From NCBI RefSeq assembly GCF_024139115.2, contig NC_085140.1, forward strand, positions 335,731,099 to 335,795,098: a stretch of DNA of 64,000 nucleotides, in the 5' to 3' direction. Under the pieces are notes generated by a model. It did not search any database. It had not been told where the DNA came from and worked only from the letters and a program-made list of their open reading frames with translations. The DNA is from Armigeres subalbatus (Eukaryota; Arthropoda; Insecta; Diptera; Culicidae). Both the position numbers and the translations under genes were made by a program. Numbering within the stretch: the first letter of the stretch is position 1; each line of letters begins with the position of its first letter. Positions 11,450 to 23,220 of this stretch are shown here, one piece after another.

Positions 11450-12180
11450 GGTTTAGATCATTTCGTGCTGCTGATGAGGGTAAAGGAGCTTTAAACCAAG
11501 ACCAAATTAAACTCGTAAAATAAAAGCACACATTACTGGAATTTTTCGCCTTTCATCATCGGTCATGTCAAATTGGCCTCTAAACAGCCATATTTTAAGA
11601 CAATATATTGCTTTCGCCATCCATCTGGCATTGCTATGTACTCCTGGTGGCGAAATGCTAAAGATAAATTTAGCAACTCTTTATAGTCTTGTCGTTGCTG
11701 TTGAATATTGAGTTGGTTTTTCAAAAATTCAATCAAATGTTATGTTTCATCACCAAGGATCTCAATAATGTTTTCGTCTACCATATTTTCATCAAAGGAT
11801 TGATTCATAGTAGGCCATGCCGATTTAAATTTTATAAAAATACTTGAAGAAGGGCCTTTTGAAGGAAATAGTTTTTGCCAAGCTGCTGTCATCAAAACTT
11901 CGGCAATATGATGCCTACACGCCAGCTATAAAAGATCTCTGCCAATCCGCTTCTCGATTAGGATACAAGCGCCTTTTTTGATTCCTGTATTTGCTGCTGT
12001 TGTATCAAATCCCATTGCACAGATGCGATCGCTTAGTTCCCATGCATTCATCAATTTGCAAACTTCGTTTGCCTTTCTTTCCCCAGTTCCAGAAGACAAT
12101 TTTGGGACTCCAAGCAGCTGAACATTTGCTCCAGAAGATACCAAAACTGGCAATCTATCTACTTTGTCAGTACCTGAAAA
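11450..12180 (-). pseudogene. Transposase-like gene remnant of the uncharacterised invertebrate type
   Basis: Reading the minus strand from 12180, an open stretch gives VSSGANVQLLGVPKLSSGTG, then MGFDTTAANTG and ACILIEKRIGRDLL. After an in-frame stop it continues LACRHHIAEVLMTAAW, with CRHH and FDTT motifs. Further on, after another stop and a frame change, IYCLKIWLFRGQFDMTDDER can be read. I recall this pattern (FDTTxxNTG, IGRDLLxLACRHH) from a widespread family of uncharacterised invertebrate proteins that look like hAT-related transposases; the family link is from memory and not verified. At least two stops and one frameshift are present, so this copy is dead. A Feilai-like SINE begins about 20 bp beyond its upstream end. 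Confidence 0.65.
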
Positions 12181-12199
12181 AAAAAACAAATAGGTTCTT

Positions 12200-12485
12200 A
12201 GGGCCCTCCTTAGCCGTGCGGTAAGACGCGCGGCTATAAAGCAATACCATGCTGAGGGTGGCTGGGTTCGATTCCCGGTGCCGGTCTAGGCAATTTTTGG
12301 ATTGGAAATTGTCTCGACTTCCCTGGGCATAAAAGTATCATCGTGTTAGCCTCATGATGTACGAATGCAAAAATGGTAAACTGGCTTAGAAACCTCGCAG
12401 TTAATAACTGTGGAAATGCTTAATGAACACTAAGCTGCGAGGCGGCTCTGTCCTAGTGTGGGTATGTAATGCCAATAAGAAGAAT
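12200..12485 (+). mobile_element. Feilai-like tRNA-derived SINE
   Basis: The head carries an A-box (ttagccgtgcggtaagac) and a B-box (gggttcgattcccgg at about 12263), spaced as in a tRNA promoter for RNA polymerase III. A tRNA-unrelated body follows, ending in the short AAGAAG tail near 12477. I recognise this sequence as the Aedes Feilai family; the name rests on memory. No clear target duplication is visible. Confidence 0.75.
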
Positions 12486-12529
12486 CTATTGGATAGTTCA
12501 TAAACATTTTTAGATTTTTACATGAATTT

Positions 12530-13330
12530 ATTAGGAAATTACTTCAGAAACCTTCGGAAATTCCTTTGAAAATTCGGACAGTAATTAAAAGATCCACTGT
12601 TTTGAATCTCGGATTAAGACTTCATGCCAAAAAGAAAAACCCAAAAATATCGGGATTGCAGTCGATCCATCATCATACTCCTTCGGATATTCTCAAGAAT
12701 TCCTTAGGAATTTCTTTTGGAATTGTTCTAGAAATTCCTGCGGAAATTGGTTTAGGGATTCCCTCGATCTTTTTCAAGAAATACCTTCAGCAATTACTTC
12801 AGGAATTTCTCAAAGAATTTCTTCCAGTAATTCCTTGAGAAATCCCTTCGGAATTTCGTTAAAATCCAAGAATACTCTCGATTTTTTTCGGATATTCATC
12901 CGGAAATTTAATTAGTCTCAAACCTTCGGATATTCCTTTGAAAAATTTTCGGACATCAATTCAGAAATTCGTTCAGAAAAGTAATTCAGTAGATTCCTAA
13001 AGAGTTCTTGGAGCAATGTACAAAGATATTCTTGAAGTAATTTAAGAATGTCGGAAATATTTTAAGGAGTTCTTTTGTAAATTCCGTTATAAATTCTTGC
13101 TGGAAATTCCAGAGGAATTATTGGAGAAATTTCCTAGGGAATGGAATTCACAATGGTATCAGAAGGAATTACTAAAATAATTTTCTAAAGAGTTCTGGCA
13201 AGGTCCATTCTTGAGTGTATTCTTGATTTTTTACTGGATAAAAACCAATAAGGTATTTCCCAAAGAATTATTTAAGACATTCACGAAAAAAAAAATCAAA
13301 AGCTAACTCCTAAGAAATTCTTGAGAAATT
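12530..13330. repeat. Degenerate GGAATTCC-type minisatellite
   Basis: Diverged repeats of a unit of about 24-26 bp, built on variants of ggaattccttcagaaatt, run through this stretch. A younger relative of the same type lies at 29450-29590. The frame 12566-12838 comes from the repeat and is not a gene. Confidence 0.65.
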
Positions 13331-13449
13331 CGCCACCGCCGTACAATGCGCGCGTCGCTGGATGTGAAACTTGCAATCAGTTGAATTTGAAGCGGCCGTT
13401 GAGTTGATGGACGGTGTAAATTTAATTGATATTACGTCTGTTAGTCTGT

Positions 13450-13925
13450 GTCTCAAATCTCAAACTCAGGGATAGTTTGTAATGACCCTCTATACCTTAT
13501 GATATCTGTTGACCTTCCAGAAGAAGAATGAATGCATATCGAAGCTTTGAGTTATAGAAAAAGCTTCTGAGCAGCTGTTGATCTCATGTCGCGAACTAAC
13601 ACAGTTTAGACGACCCAAAATATCCCAAAACTATCTAACGATATCTGTCGATTTTCCAGAAGATGGAACGGAATAATTGAATTCAAATCGAAGCTTTTAG
13701 TAACGAAAAAAGCTTTTCAGCAGCTGTAGATCTAGGGCCCAGAACTCAACGACAGTTTAGATGACGCACAATATCCCAGAACTGTCTTAAAATATCTGTT
13801 GAACGTTCCAAGAGATGGAATGGATATTATTGAACGCATATCGAAACTTTGATTAACGAAATAAGATTTATAGCAGCTAGACCCAGAGTGACCCAAAACT
13901 ATCTTACGTTATCTGTCGGTTGTAC
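13450..13925. repeat. Diverged tandem repeat of about 120-150 bp
   Basis: The phrases gatatctgttgaccttcc, cgaagctttgagt, aaaaagcttctgagcagctg and cagtttagacgac recur at about 13500, 13640, 13790 and 13905 with indels. That gives three to four decayed units. Nothing suggests coding function. Confidence 0.6.
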
Positions 13926-14485
13926 AGTAGATGTAATGTACATACCTACCTGGATACCTGGTTGGCTACAGCGTCGATAAGCCCATGCCTGACGTATTGT
14001 AGAGCTCCATAATCGTCGGTCTTGGGCGATGTTCCTCCAGTTTCCCCGAACGTTTAGGGTTCCCAGGTCCGATTCCACCGCTTGCAGCCAGCATGTTCGT
14101 GGCCTTCAACGAAGTCCCCGGTCCCTATCTGGCTCTCTGTTGAATGTTAGTTTTCGCTATTCTTTCTTCCGACAGTCACACTAAGTGGCCAGCCCACTGA
14201 CGTCCGCGGTATTTTATACTATTTACAATATTTTCTTCTTTGTATACTTAATACAGCTTATGATTCATGCGTCTACGCCATATACCATTTTCTAGTTTCC
14301 CTCTGAGTATTGTACGCAGCACCTTTTGCTCGAAACCCCTGAAAGCTCTCCGGTCGGCCTCTTTTAACGTCCATGCTTCATGTCATGCGTCCATGTCCTG
14401 CTACTGGTAGAATCAAAGTTTTGTATAGAGCAAATTTCGTTTCTGTCAGCATGTTCACTTATCAACACATCAACACACACCACTA
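13926..14485 (-). pseudogene. RTE-like LINE, 3' part (thumb and C-terminus)
   Basis: Minus-strand reading from 14460 gives FALYKTLILPVAGHGRM, then the arginine-rich and MNHE/K-like region typical of the C-terminus of mosquito RTE-type LINEs (YKTLI.PV, RRRMN, GHV-like blocks). Several stops and frameshifts are present. It fits directly behind the RT fragment at 19443-19935 in order and orientation. I take both as parts of one element forced apart by later insertions between 14486 and 19443. Confidence 0.65.
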
Positions 14486-14491
14486 CTCAAT

Positions 14492-15032
14492 GGGTCGTAT
14501 GAATAAAAAGTAGTAAGTTCAACTTTACTACATTTTCAGTAGTAAACGTCACTTGTGGAACATGTTCGTATGAATAAAAAAGACTTTACTACACTACACA
14601 TTTCGAACATACTACAAACAACTGATTCGGTATGAATAAAACAAGAGTTTACTACTGATTTCTTGTAGTCTGCTCAAGACGTTGCTACTCATGCTTCAAA
14701 TGCATTTTATTCATCAGAATCGAAGCGAATCGGTTTTGTTCTTGAAAATAGAAGTCCAATTTAGGGAAAACAACAAAACAGACATGTCTTTTGTTGATTA
14801 GCCGCAAAAAAATGATGAAATCATCATCGTCATCATGGGGTCTATTTTGTTTTGACGTTTCTCCGTGTAGTAAATGGTAGTAAACTGTAGTAAAAGCTAA
14901 GTTCGAATGTAGCATTTGCCATAAGTTCGAAAATGTTTTTATTCATATCAAACATGTAGTTTTCTCTGTGGACTTTATTTTTGAGTAGATACTGCAAGCG
15001 CCGAGTTTTGCTACTTTTTATTCATACGACCC
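14492..15032. mobile_element. MITE with GGGTCGTATGAATAAAA termini
   Basis: The inverted ends GGGTCGTATGAATAAAA enclose 541 bp, with aat on both sides (14489-14491 and 15033-15035) as a likely 3-bp duplication. The interior repeats gtagtaaac-like motifs. It is inserted within the first bases of the long-TIR element that follows. The minus frame 14685-14915 inside it is chance. Confidence 0.75.
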
Positions 15033-15483
15033 AATGGTCGGAACCCGTGATTTGATGAACTTAATTGTTTTGTGCCCAAACGGCTGATATGATCTAGATA
15101 GTGTTTTCGGAGAAAAAAATCACAAAAATATTGCCTATATTTGAGTGGATTTTTTTTCAATAGTACGTACTATTGAAAAAATTGAAATTCTAACTTTTTT
15201 CACAAACGTTATAAAAAAAAGTTTCTACGGCAAAGTTGTCTAGCAAAAATATGACATTTTGCTATAAAAACTTTTGTCCTACGATGCATACTTTTGGAGA
15301 TATGATCGTTTTTATGGAAACTCCCTTAAAATTAGTATTTTTGGTATAACTTTTTTTCTAAATAAAACTCAGACTCGTGATGTCCCACAAAAATGTTTGC
15401 AGCAAAAAACTACGCGTTTTGATAAATATAAAACTTTTCTACTATATCAAAAGTTATGAAACCTTTAAGGTCAATTTCACACT

Positions 15484-16078
15484 CACTCAAAATAATTGTC
15501 ACTTAATTTCCACTATAAAAATCAGGTAGGCTTTAAAAATCTACATTTATGACGACCTTACTTGTGTCAAATAAAACTTACTCACATGTCATATGCATTC
15601 CAAAAAGAAATGTAGTGAAATTTAAATGAAAACGTAGAAAACGATATCTATATTCTTTTCTAGTGAATACTACTTGTCACGAATGTATGAAAAATATATG
15701 AGTGGGTACTCAGACTAAAGTCTATGTTTTGCATCAATCGCTAATGCAAAATTGTGCAGAAACATCATGAGAGCAATTTACAAAAATTAATCTTGAGTAT
15801 GAAATAATTATTTCATAACTCCGTTTTTGGTCCCGTCCGTCTCTAGTGGACGGGAATTATTATCACTCACACGGGTATTGACAAACTATTATTCCAATTC
15901 ACTTAAAATCTACGTGTTTGTTGAAATTTCAATTCACTTAAATTTAATTACATTTTTTAGTGAATTGAGAGCAGTGAGTACCATCACTAACAAATCATTT
16001 AACTTCTACAAACGAAACTAGATGGAAAATATCCGCATATGTTTTCATGTAACTCTTAAGTGAAAATTATTTTGAGTG
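15484..16078 (+). mobile_element. CACTCAAAATAATT MITE, copy A
   Basis: Inverted termini CACTCAAAATAATT with 2-bp flanks ct/ct (15482-15483, 16079-16080). The pre-insertion site is preserved in the other arm of the host element near 18985 and has a single ct, confirming the 2-bp duplication. Nearly identical to copy C. Confidence 0.85.
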
Positions 16079-16132
16079 CTGATTTCATACTATAAAGAAG
16101 TGAAAGTTTCGTGAGTGCCATTTCATAAACAA

Positions 16133-16786
16133 CACGCAAAATAATTGTCACTTTAATTCCACTATAAAAAGTCATGTAGACTTTAAAATTCGAAACTTTC
16201 ATCAGCCTTACTGGAATCAAATAAAACTTACTCAAATCATAAGTGCATCTTAATAAGAAATGTAGTGGAATTCATTAGAAAACATAGAAAATAATATCTA
16301 TATACTCTTCTAGTGAATTCTACTCAAAATGAATGTATGAGAAATATATGAGTGGGGTTCTTAGAGCGAAAAGTATGTTTATTAACAATCGCTAATGAAA
16401 CATTTTGCAGAAGCATTATGAGAACGAATTGCAAAAAATGTTTATTAACAATCGCTAATGAAACATTTTGCAGAAGCATTATGAGAACGACTTGCAAAAA
16501 AACCTGTTTGGGTGTGAATAAACTTTCTACTCCTTTTTTTGCCCTCGTCCGCTTCTAGTGGACGGGATACCATCTACAGGGAAACTATAAAAAAATTATC
16601 GAAGATTCACTTAAAATTTAAGTACTTGGCCAAACGAAAATTCACTTAAATTTTATTTTATTTTCTAGTGAATTAGGAATAATGAGTGCCATCACTAATG
16701 AATCATTTAACTTTTACAACCGAAACTACATGGAAAATATCTGCATATGTTTTCAAGTAGATTCTAAGTGAAAATTATTTTGAGTG
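16133..16786 (+). mobile_element. CACTCAAAATAATT MITE, copy B, with internal duplication
   Basis: The left terminus has one change (CACGCAAAATAATT). The right terminus ends TTTTGAGTG. Flanks are aa/aa. A 63-bp tandem duplication at about 16374-16500 (gtttattaacaatcgctaat repeated) is shared with copy D but absent from A and C. Confidence 0.85.
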
Positions 16787-17958
16787 AAGAGTTGGCGTAA
16801 TTAAAAAAAAGGATTTTTCTTTAGAAAAATACACTATTTTTCAATAAGATGCATATAGGGGAGAGGGTGGCACACCGGGACACAATGTCAGGCACATTTT
16901 AGAAAGTTTTCATTCTATAGTTTAAAGCTGTGAAGGTTTGGTGAGTGTCAATTCACACATACATAACAAGAATTGTAACAATAGTGTTTTGCCTTTGACA
17001 ACTTGTGCTTATTCTGCGTATCGTATGAGGTGAAGCGTTTCGAATGAATAAGTGACAATTGTCGATACCTCCCATTTGAATCACACGGTCGTCTTACGTG
17101 AGACGTGTTGAAATCGACAATTCTCGAGTCATTCGAGACACAGAACAAGCACATATACTTCGTTAATTTTATATGCGTGTATGCGTATATGGAAGAAGAT
17201 ATGACCTTTCTCGACTTACAGCGGTTAGATGTTTGACTGCAATGTCGATATGGCTGGGATCATTTGTCGGTCTGGTCAAATAAATTTTCTTATGGCATAA
17301 CAGTACTATCATGCTAGTTTATTGAATATACAAATGCATACATAGTAGTTTGGTATAGAATCCTGGAAACTGGTAACTATGAAATTACTTAATAAACATT
17401 GAATAAGTAGTTATGTGTAGTGGCGGATGTCACAGATGAAGACAGGGAGAGAGATGGCAAACATTGTCGAATAGTTATGTGATAGCTTGTGCTGCATTGA
17501 ATAGTAGTGATAGATATTTCGTGGGCGCTAATTAAGTGAATAATTATGTTAAATATTTATATATTTTTAAGCCACATTTAATATTTTTTAAATTGTCCAT
17601 AGGAAGACAGATGGCACATCAACTAACTTGGGAAAATAATATTAATATCATTGATTTTTTAGTCGATGCCTGGAATGGGATTTCTTCCAGCGAAGTTGTT
17701 TTGTACCTTAATTGGGTGGCTTCTTAAAATTGGTAATTATTATATTTTTGCTAGGTCCACAGCTTCCACTAGATCAACAGCATCCTGCCAAAAGATGGCT
17801 AAGAATGGTCCCATCTCTTGCATATATGCATATAAAATTGCGCAGAAGAGTATAATAATGTACTGTGGGTGAGAAACAGGTTTAAAAAATTTGCGTTTAG
17901 AGCTGAGCCGAGATCTAGCTGACAGTGCAAGACAAAAACAATGCAAGCCAATTCTATA

Positions 17959-18552
17959 CACTCAAAATAATTGTCACTTAATTTCCACTATAAAAATCAG
18001 GTAGGCTTTAAAAATCTACATTTATGACGACCTTACTTGTGTCAAATAAAACTTACTCACATGTCATATGCATTCCAAAAAGAAATGTAGTGAAATTTAA
18101 ATGAAAACGTAGAAAACGATATCTATATTCTTTTCTAGTGAATACTACTTGTCACGAATGTATGAAAAATATATGAGTGGGGTACTCAGACCAAAGTCTA
18201 TGTTTTGCATCAATCGCTAATGCAAAATTGTGCAGAAACATCATGAGAGCAATTTCCAAAATTAATCTTGAGTATGAAATAATTATTTCATAACTCCGTT
18301 TTTTGGTCCCGTCCGTCTCTAGTGGACAGGAATTATCATCACTCACACGGTATTGACAAACTATTATTCCAATTCACTTAAAATCTACGTGTTTGTTGAA
18401 ATTTCAATTCACTTAAATTTAATTACATTTTTAGTGAATTGAGAGCAGTGAATACCATCACTAACAAATCATTTAACTTCTACAAACGAAACTAGATGGA
18501 AAATATCCGCATATGTTTTCATGTAACTCTTAAGTGAAAATTATTTTGAGTG
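17959..18552 (+). mobile_element. CACTCAAAATAATT MITE, copy C
   Basis: Same family as copies A, B and D, with 2-bp flanks ta/ta (17957-17958, 18553-18554). It differs from copy A at only a handful of positions, so the two are young relatives. It lies in the centre of the 4.4-kb long-TIR element. Confidence 0.85.
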
Positions 18553-19442
18553 TAAGGCAACATAACAACGCAGAACAAAATTTGGCCTTTCAGGTGGCGC
18601 ACACTTTGATTGTTATTTTCTTGTTTTAAATTTAATTGTTGTCTGACGACAGTATTTATTTAATTTGATGCGTAGTTTCGAGGGCTCCCTCTCAGGTACT
18701 GTCGAAGCCGACCCTAGTTGTTTGTGTGTGAATTGGCACTCACTGAACCATCACACTTTCAATCCATAAAGAAAATGACATTGTTTCCCGTTGTTCCACA
18801 CTCTCTCCTATACGCATATAATTGAAAAATATTGTTTTTTTTTTATAGAAAATTCCACACTTGTGAGCTACGCCAACTCACGAAACTTTCACTACTTTAT
18901 AGTATGAAGTCTGAACTTTCAGTAGAGTACCTGACCTTGTGATTCGGTTTGCCACCTTCTCCCCTATACGTAATTGAAATCAGTGTGAAATTGACTTTAA
19001 AAGTTTCATAACTTTTGATATAGTTGTCGTAGCAAAGTTTAATATATATCAAAACGCGTAGTTTTTTAGTGCTCACATTTTTGTAGAACATCACGAATCT
19101 GAGTTTTGTTTAGAAAAAAAGTTATACCAAAAATACTAAATTTAAGGGAGTTTCCATAAAAAACGCTCATATCTCCAAAAGTATTCATCGTAGGAAAAAA
19201 GTTTCTATAGCAAAATGTCATATTTTTGCTAGATCTACAACTTTGCCGAAGAAACTTTTTTTATCACGTTTGTGAAAAAAGTTAAATTTTCAACTTTTTC
19301 AATAGTAGGTACTATTGAAAAATAAAATCCACTCAAATATGGGCACTATTTTTGTGATTTTTTTCTCTGAAGACGCTATTTAAATCATATCAGACGTTTG
19401 GCACAAAACAATTAAGTTCATCAAATCACGGGTTCCGACCAT

Positions 19443-19935
19443 TGTGCACTAGGTCTTCCTCTATCTCTACCTGCCACCATGTACTTGGTCTTGGTAGAGT
19501 TAATGGTTGAACCTTTCCTCGCCGTCTCCCTCTTCAGTGAGACAAAAGCCTCCACTAATGCTATGCGATCGATTCCAATGAGGTCGATGTCGTCCGCAAA
19601 GCCTAGGATCATATGCGACCGTGTGATGATAGTGCCGTACCTCTCCACGGCAAATCTCCTAATAGCGTCCTCGAGTGCAATGTTGAAAAATATTGCATCA
19701 TCAAATGCATCACCCTGCCTCAATCCGTCTAAGGTCACAAACGAAGTTGACCCATCGTCTGCAATCCGAATACTTGATTTCGAGCCATCCAGCGTTGCAC
19801 GTATCAGTCTAATCAATTTCGCCGGAAAACCATGTTCGGACATTATCTGCCACAGCTAATTTCTTTTCACTGAATCGTACGCTGCTTTGAAATCAATGAA
19901 CAGATGGTAAGTGTGCAAGTTGTACTCTTATACAG
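19443..19935 (-). pseudogene. RTE-like LINE, reverse-transcriptase core
   Basis: The minus frame, open from 19843 to 19443, reads HGFPAKLIRLIRATLDGS, then GLRQGDAFDDAIFFNIALE (RT block with RQGD), ILGFADDIDLIGIDR with the catalytic ADD, and INSTKTKYMVAGRDRGR. Upstream of the methionine, FKAAYDSVKR (the first catalytic aspartate block) is readable after one stop. These are the palm motifs of RTE-type LINEs common in mosquitoes. Normal copies have LSNLLFNIALE where this one has DDAIFFNIALE, consistent with decay. The fragment is bounded on the left by the long-TIR element and on the right by unclassified DNA. Confidence 0.8.
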
Positions 19936-20884
19936 GTTTTGGTAGAATCTTATACAAAATTGTTGTAAAATCTAACAACCGCTGGTTGGGTGTGCTCACT
20001 TTCGTGTTTGAGAAGCTCGACCGGGATCTCGTCCTTTTTTTTCTTTTGTTCGGGATGAATTACTGCGTCTATTTCATTGAACTTTTGTAGTATACCCGTG
20101 TCATTTGTTAAGTGCATGTCTTTCTGTCTATTTCTATTGAGAAGAAATGAAGTAGTCGTTTTTTATTCAGATATTTTCTCAAGCTTAATGTAAGGCCTGT
20201 TTAGATTAAGGTACCGCTATTTATACCCTTCGAGAATTGGCTTATAACAACTCTCAAAAGCGGCTTAACAATAAGTGGGAAAATACTGATATTGGTCAAA
20301 CATATTGTTGCTTCTTCTTATGAGTTCCGAATTCGTTTTTGTACAGAGATCTGATTTCATTGCGTTTTGGCATTTCTGAATCTCACCTTTACGCAGAGCT
20401 CTAATCAGTTAGCTCAGTTAGCAGATGCACCAAATTCGTATCCGCTTCATTCATAATTAATCAGCGCTCTGGAGCTGGAAGATTCATGTCGTCGGCTTCG
20501 AAACCAGCCTAAGATTGAGCTGCGTTTTTATAATTTACTCCATTGACTCCACCCAAAAAGAAGAAAAGATGGGTCATCTAAAAGCAAAGTCGTTCCATAC
20601 TTTTCCGACCATCACTCATAAGTATTAACAAGAATAGTAAGAACTAGAGCACAGTGTGGTAAATCTTAAACCGTATTGCACCACGAAAAACTGTCTACCC
20701 AGCATTACAGCCTCCGTTAACTGCCTGGCTAATTGTTTCACCCCCCAGGCCATTCATCCCCTCAGCACGGGTCGCCTGACACCTTCGGATTCGGGGTTAG
20801 GAACGCCATATTGTCAACTTCAGTGTTGTACCGAGCCTGGCGATATGACCGGATTTACACCGTTACGCACCACTTCAGAGTATC
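19936..20884. other. Unclassified insertion within the LINE
   Basis: This stretch separates the LINE RT core from the N-terminal RT region, so it is probably inserted DNA. The part 20640-20880 (for example cattcatcccctcagcacgg) looks like a mosquito dispersed repeat that I cannot name. The plus frames at 20656-20990 cross the junction and are not genes. Confidence 0.4.
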
Positions 20885-21603
20885 CATATCCCAGCGTAAC
20901 GGGATCTCATCTTTCCCAGCAGCTTTACTGTTTTTCAGCTCGTTTAGAGCCTTCTTAACCTCGTCCAGCGTTGGTGGTTCCACAGCTTGACCGTCGCTGA
21001 CTATGTCCATCCTGCTCCTTAATACGCCTTCATTTTCATCGTTCAATCTTCGAAGTACGCCTTCCACCTGGCTGCCACCATAGTCTTGTCTGTCAGCAAA
21101 TTCCCCTCTCGATCATTGCACATGGTGGGCACTGGCGCAGTCTTATGCCGCGCACCATTGACAGTTGCGTTAAATCTCCGCATACAGTTTCTATCCATGT
21201 TTTCCCGCGCTTCAGCTATCACACTCTTTTCGTGTTGCCTTTTTTCTGCGGTGGATTCGTTTCGCTTCTGCTCTGGCTACACTGTACCGCTCTCTGTTGG
21301 AACGGATAATAGCCACTAGCATTCGACTCCTAGCAACATTTTTCTCGTTCGTCACTCGCTGGCACTCCACCATTTCGTTGACGTCGCTGTGCAGTGCCTA
21401 ACACTTCCTGCGCTGTTGTATTCACGGCTTCGTTGATATTTTCCCACAATCTGTTGACGTCGCCACATCCGGTGGCATCTCTTATCCGCTCGTCCAGCTT
21501 CTGGTGGTACTGTTCAGCAGCTCCATCAACTGACGAGCGTTGGATATTGAAACGCATCGTTCTGTTGTTTCGTGAATTCATGACGCTGACGTGCCCGTTT
21601 TTT
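20885..21603 (-). pseudogene. RTE-like LINE, region between endonuclease and RT
   Basis: The minus strand gives MNSRNNRTMRFNIQRS, then DERIRDATG, LWENINEAVNTTAQEVLG and AQRRQRNG. In a second piece it gives RSRMDIVSDGQ, VEPPTLDEVKKALNELKNSK and AAGKDEIP. These are the usual linker and fingers blocks (LDEVKKAxNxLKNxKAAGxDxIP) just ahead of the RT palm in RTE-like LINEs. The two pieces are joined by a frame-broken segment that also contains readable fragments. The reading stops abruptly at 20885 and is missing its next block. Confidence 0.75.
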
Positions 21604-21959
21604 TGACGTAGGACTACGTCTGTGTTTTCTATATTGGGGTACACTTTACGATTGCGAAAATCGGGGACCGTCATGAAAATATGATAGACTTTAAACTTTA
21701 ATATCTAAGCCGTTTCTCGATGGATTTTCAATTTTTTTGGACCATTCGGTCAAGGATGAGTCAACGCTTCTTTGCATTTATTTGAAAATACTGATTTTTA
21801 ACTATTTATTATTGATAATTGAAAAAATGTTTAGAAATAGGTAAACTAACCAATCACGTACATGCATCACTAGCACAGACATCAAAAATCAATCACTTGC
21901 GGGTTTGGATCTAATCCTTAGTTTGAACAAGATTTTTTTGCATAGCAGACGCATCAAAG

Positions 21960-22435
21960 CCATCGTAGCAGAGCGGACACAGCATCACGGAGGCGCTAAT
22001 AACATTTTCAAAGAAAATCCATGGCATTGGTGATGGTGTTCGATTTGTTGCTGCAGATCATTCAACCTCAACAAACCAGAATTTCATATGAAGAAAAGGT
22101 TGACCATGAAAATAGCACTGTGGCGATCCCGCACCGCCAGTGCCGATGCTGAAAATTTATTACAAATTGTGGTGTCAGTTAGTTGGAAAGGAACATTGGG
22201 AAAAGAAAATTGGTTCTTCTCAGGACCAACATTTTATGAAAAGAAAAAGTTAATTGGGAAAATGGACTGTTTCGGTGGCATCGGGTTTGGCGTGGTAGCT
22301 TGGTTGCTGTTAGTGATTCCATCCATTAAAATTCACTACAGGGAGGGGCTCCAACGCACTATCAAATTCGCTATTTACGATTGAGTTTTGTACTTTGAAG
22401 AAAGTTTATTTCGGATAGTCGGATCAACCCTCTTT
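21960..22435 (+). repeat. Histone gene 3'-end-like block, copy I
   Basis: The block contains GGTTCTTCTCAGGACC at 22212-22227: a 6-bp stem (with one G-T pair) around a TCTC loop, fitting the histone mRNA stem-loop consensus. A purine-rich stretch (gaaaagaaaaagtt) follows at about 22238, where the U7-binding histone downstream element is expected. No histone coding sequence precedes it here. The 98-residue frame at 22088-22384 runs across this non-coding element. Confidence 0.6.
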
Positions 22436-22689
22436 TGTATAAAATCAACGAAGACGCCACTTTAGTGGAAACTTTCTACAGCAACCACCCATCGGTGAAC
22501 GTCGCTCGGACAGACAGATGCCAAGAGATGTTTGGTAATATGGAGAAACTTCGTCTTGAATGAAATTTCTGCTGGTATTCCTCGTAACAATACGCATCTA
22601 AGATAAGCAACATCTCATAACCAAATTTAGAATCGAGAAAATTTCATAGGATTCTTAGAATTTGTTATTCTCCGAATGGTCCGTTGTCT

Positions 22690-22911
22690 GCGAAATCCCG
22701 ATCGAAATGGCTCGCGCGCGCCGAAAAGCAGCTTTCTTATATCTAATGAAGTAATGCCATTAGCTCCCTCCCCCTTCATTAATCGTTATGAGTGCACATT
22801 TTATTTACACTTAATTAGATCACAAAGGGGCGGGGCTAACGGGCTTAATTTATTAAATACAAGAAAGCTGCTATTCGGCGCGCACGAGCCGTTTTAATCG
22901 GGATTCGGTTC
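22690..22911. repeat. Inverted repeat with about 50-bp arms
   Basis: The left arm (gaaatcccgatcgaaatgg through gcagctttcttat) pairs with the right arm (aagaaagctgct through taatcgggattcgg), enclosing about 115 bp. It sits between the two histone-like blocks and may be a MITE or a spacer palindrome. The plus frame 22676-22897 is chance. Confidence 0.6.
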
Positions 22912-22914
22912 GAC

Positions 22915-23220
22915 ATTCGATGCAGCGGAGCGAACACAGCAGCACGAAGGCGGTCGGACAATTTCAAAGACGCATTGGGAAAAGAAAATTGGTTCTTCTC
23001 AGGACCAGTATTTTATGGAAAGAAAGAGTTAATTGCGAAAATGGATTGTTTCGGCGGCATCGGGTTTTGCGTGGTAGCTTGGTTGCTGTTAGTGATTCCA
23101 TCCATTCAAATTCACTACATCATCTCCCTCCGACGCGCTATCAAATTCGCTATTTACGATTGAGTTTTGCACTTTGAAGAAAGGTTATTTCGGATAGTCG
23201 GATCAACCTTCTTTTGTATA
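22915..23220 (+). repeat. Histone gene 3'-end-like block, copy II
   Basis: This is about 85-90 percent identical by eye to copy I. It carries the same stem-loop GGTTCTTCTCAGGACC at 22991-23006 and a following purine-rich ggaaagaaagagtt. Both copies end in a shared atcaacc(c/t)tcttttgtata motif, which also follows the H4 remnant at 61950. The 62-residue frame here is a by-product: most differences from copy I change amino acids. Confidence 0.6.

Larger units (their letters stand above)
15033..19443. mobile_element. 4.4-kb long-TIR element inserted in the LINE, itself hit by three MITEs
   Basis: The end AATGGTCGGAACCCGTGATT at 15033 returns inverted at 19443. The arms match for about 450 bp and then, skipping MITEs, for several hundred bp more: the block with gtttcgtgagtgcc at 16100 pairs with its inverse near 18890, and the 16850-16960 block pairs with 18720-18800. 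The LINE is cut here: its C-terminus lies left and its RT lies right. A cacta motif flanks both sides and may be the duplication. No transposase frame is present, so it is non-autonomous. The central part, 16790-17958, shows no gene. Confidence 0.75.

Noticed and set aside
12200..12290. Functional tRNA gene
   Set aside because: A- and B-boxes are present but the sequence does not close an acceptor stem and runs into a SINE body.
19479..19859. 126-residue plus-strand frame
   Set aside because: It lies opposite the RTE-like reverse transcriptase, whose FADD and RQGD blocks are on the minus strand.
22975..23163. Small conserved membrane-like protein present in two copies
   Set aside because: Differences between copies mostly change amino acids and similarity continues past the stop; the region overlaps a histone 3'-end stem-loop, so the frame is incidental.
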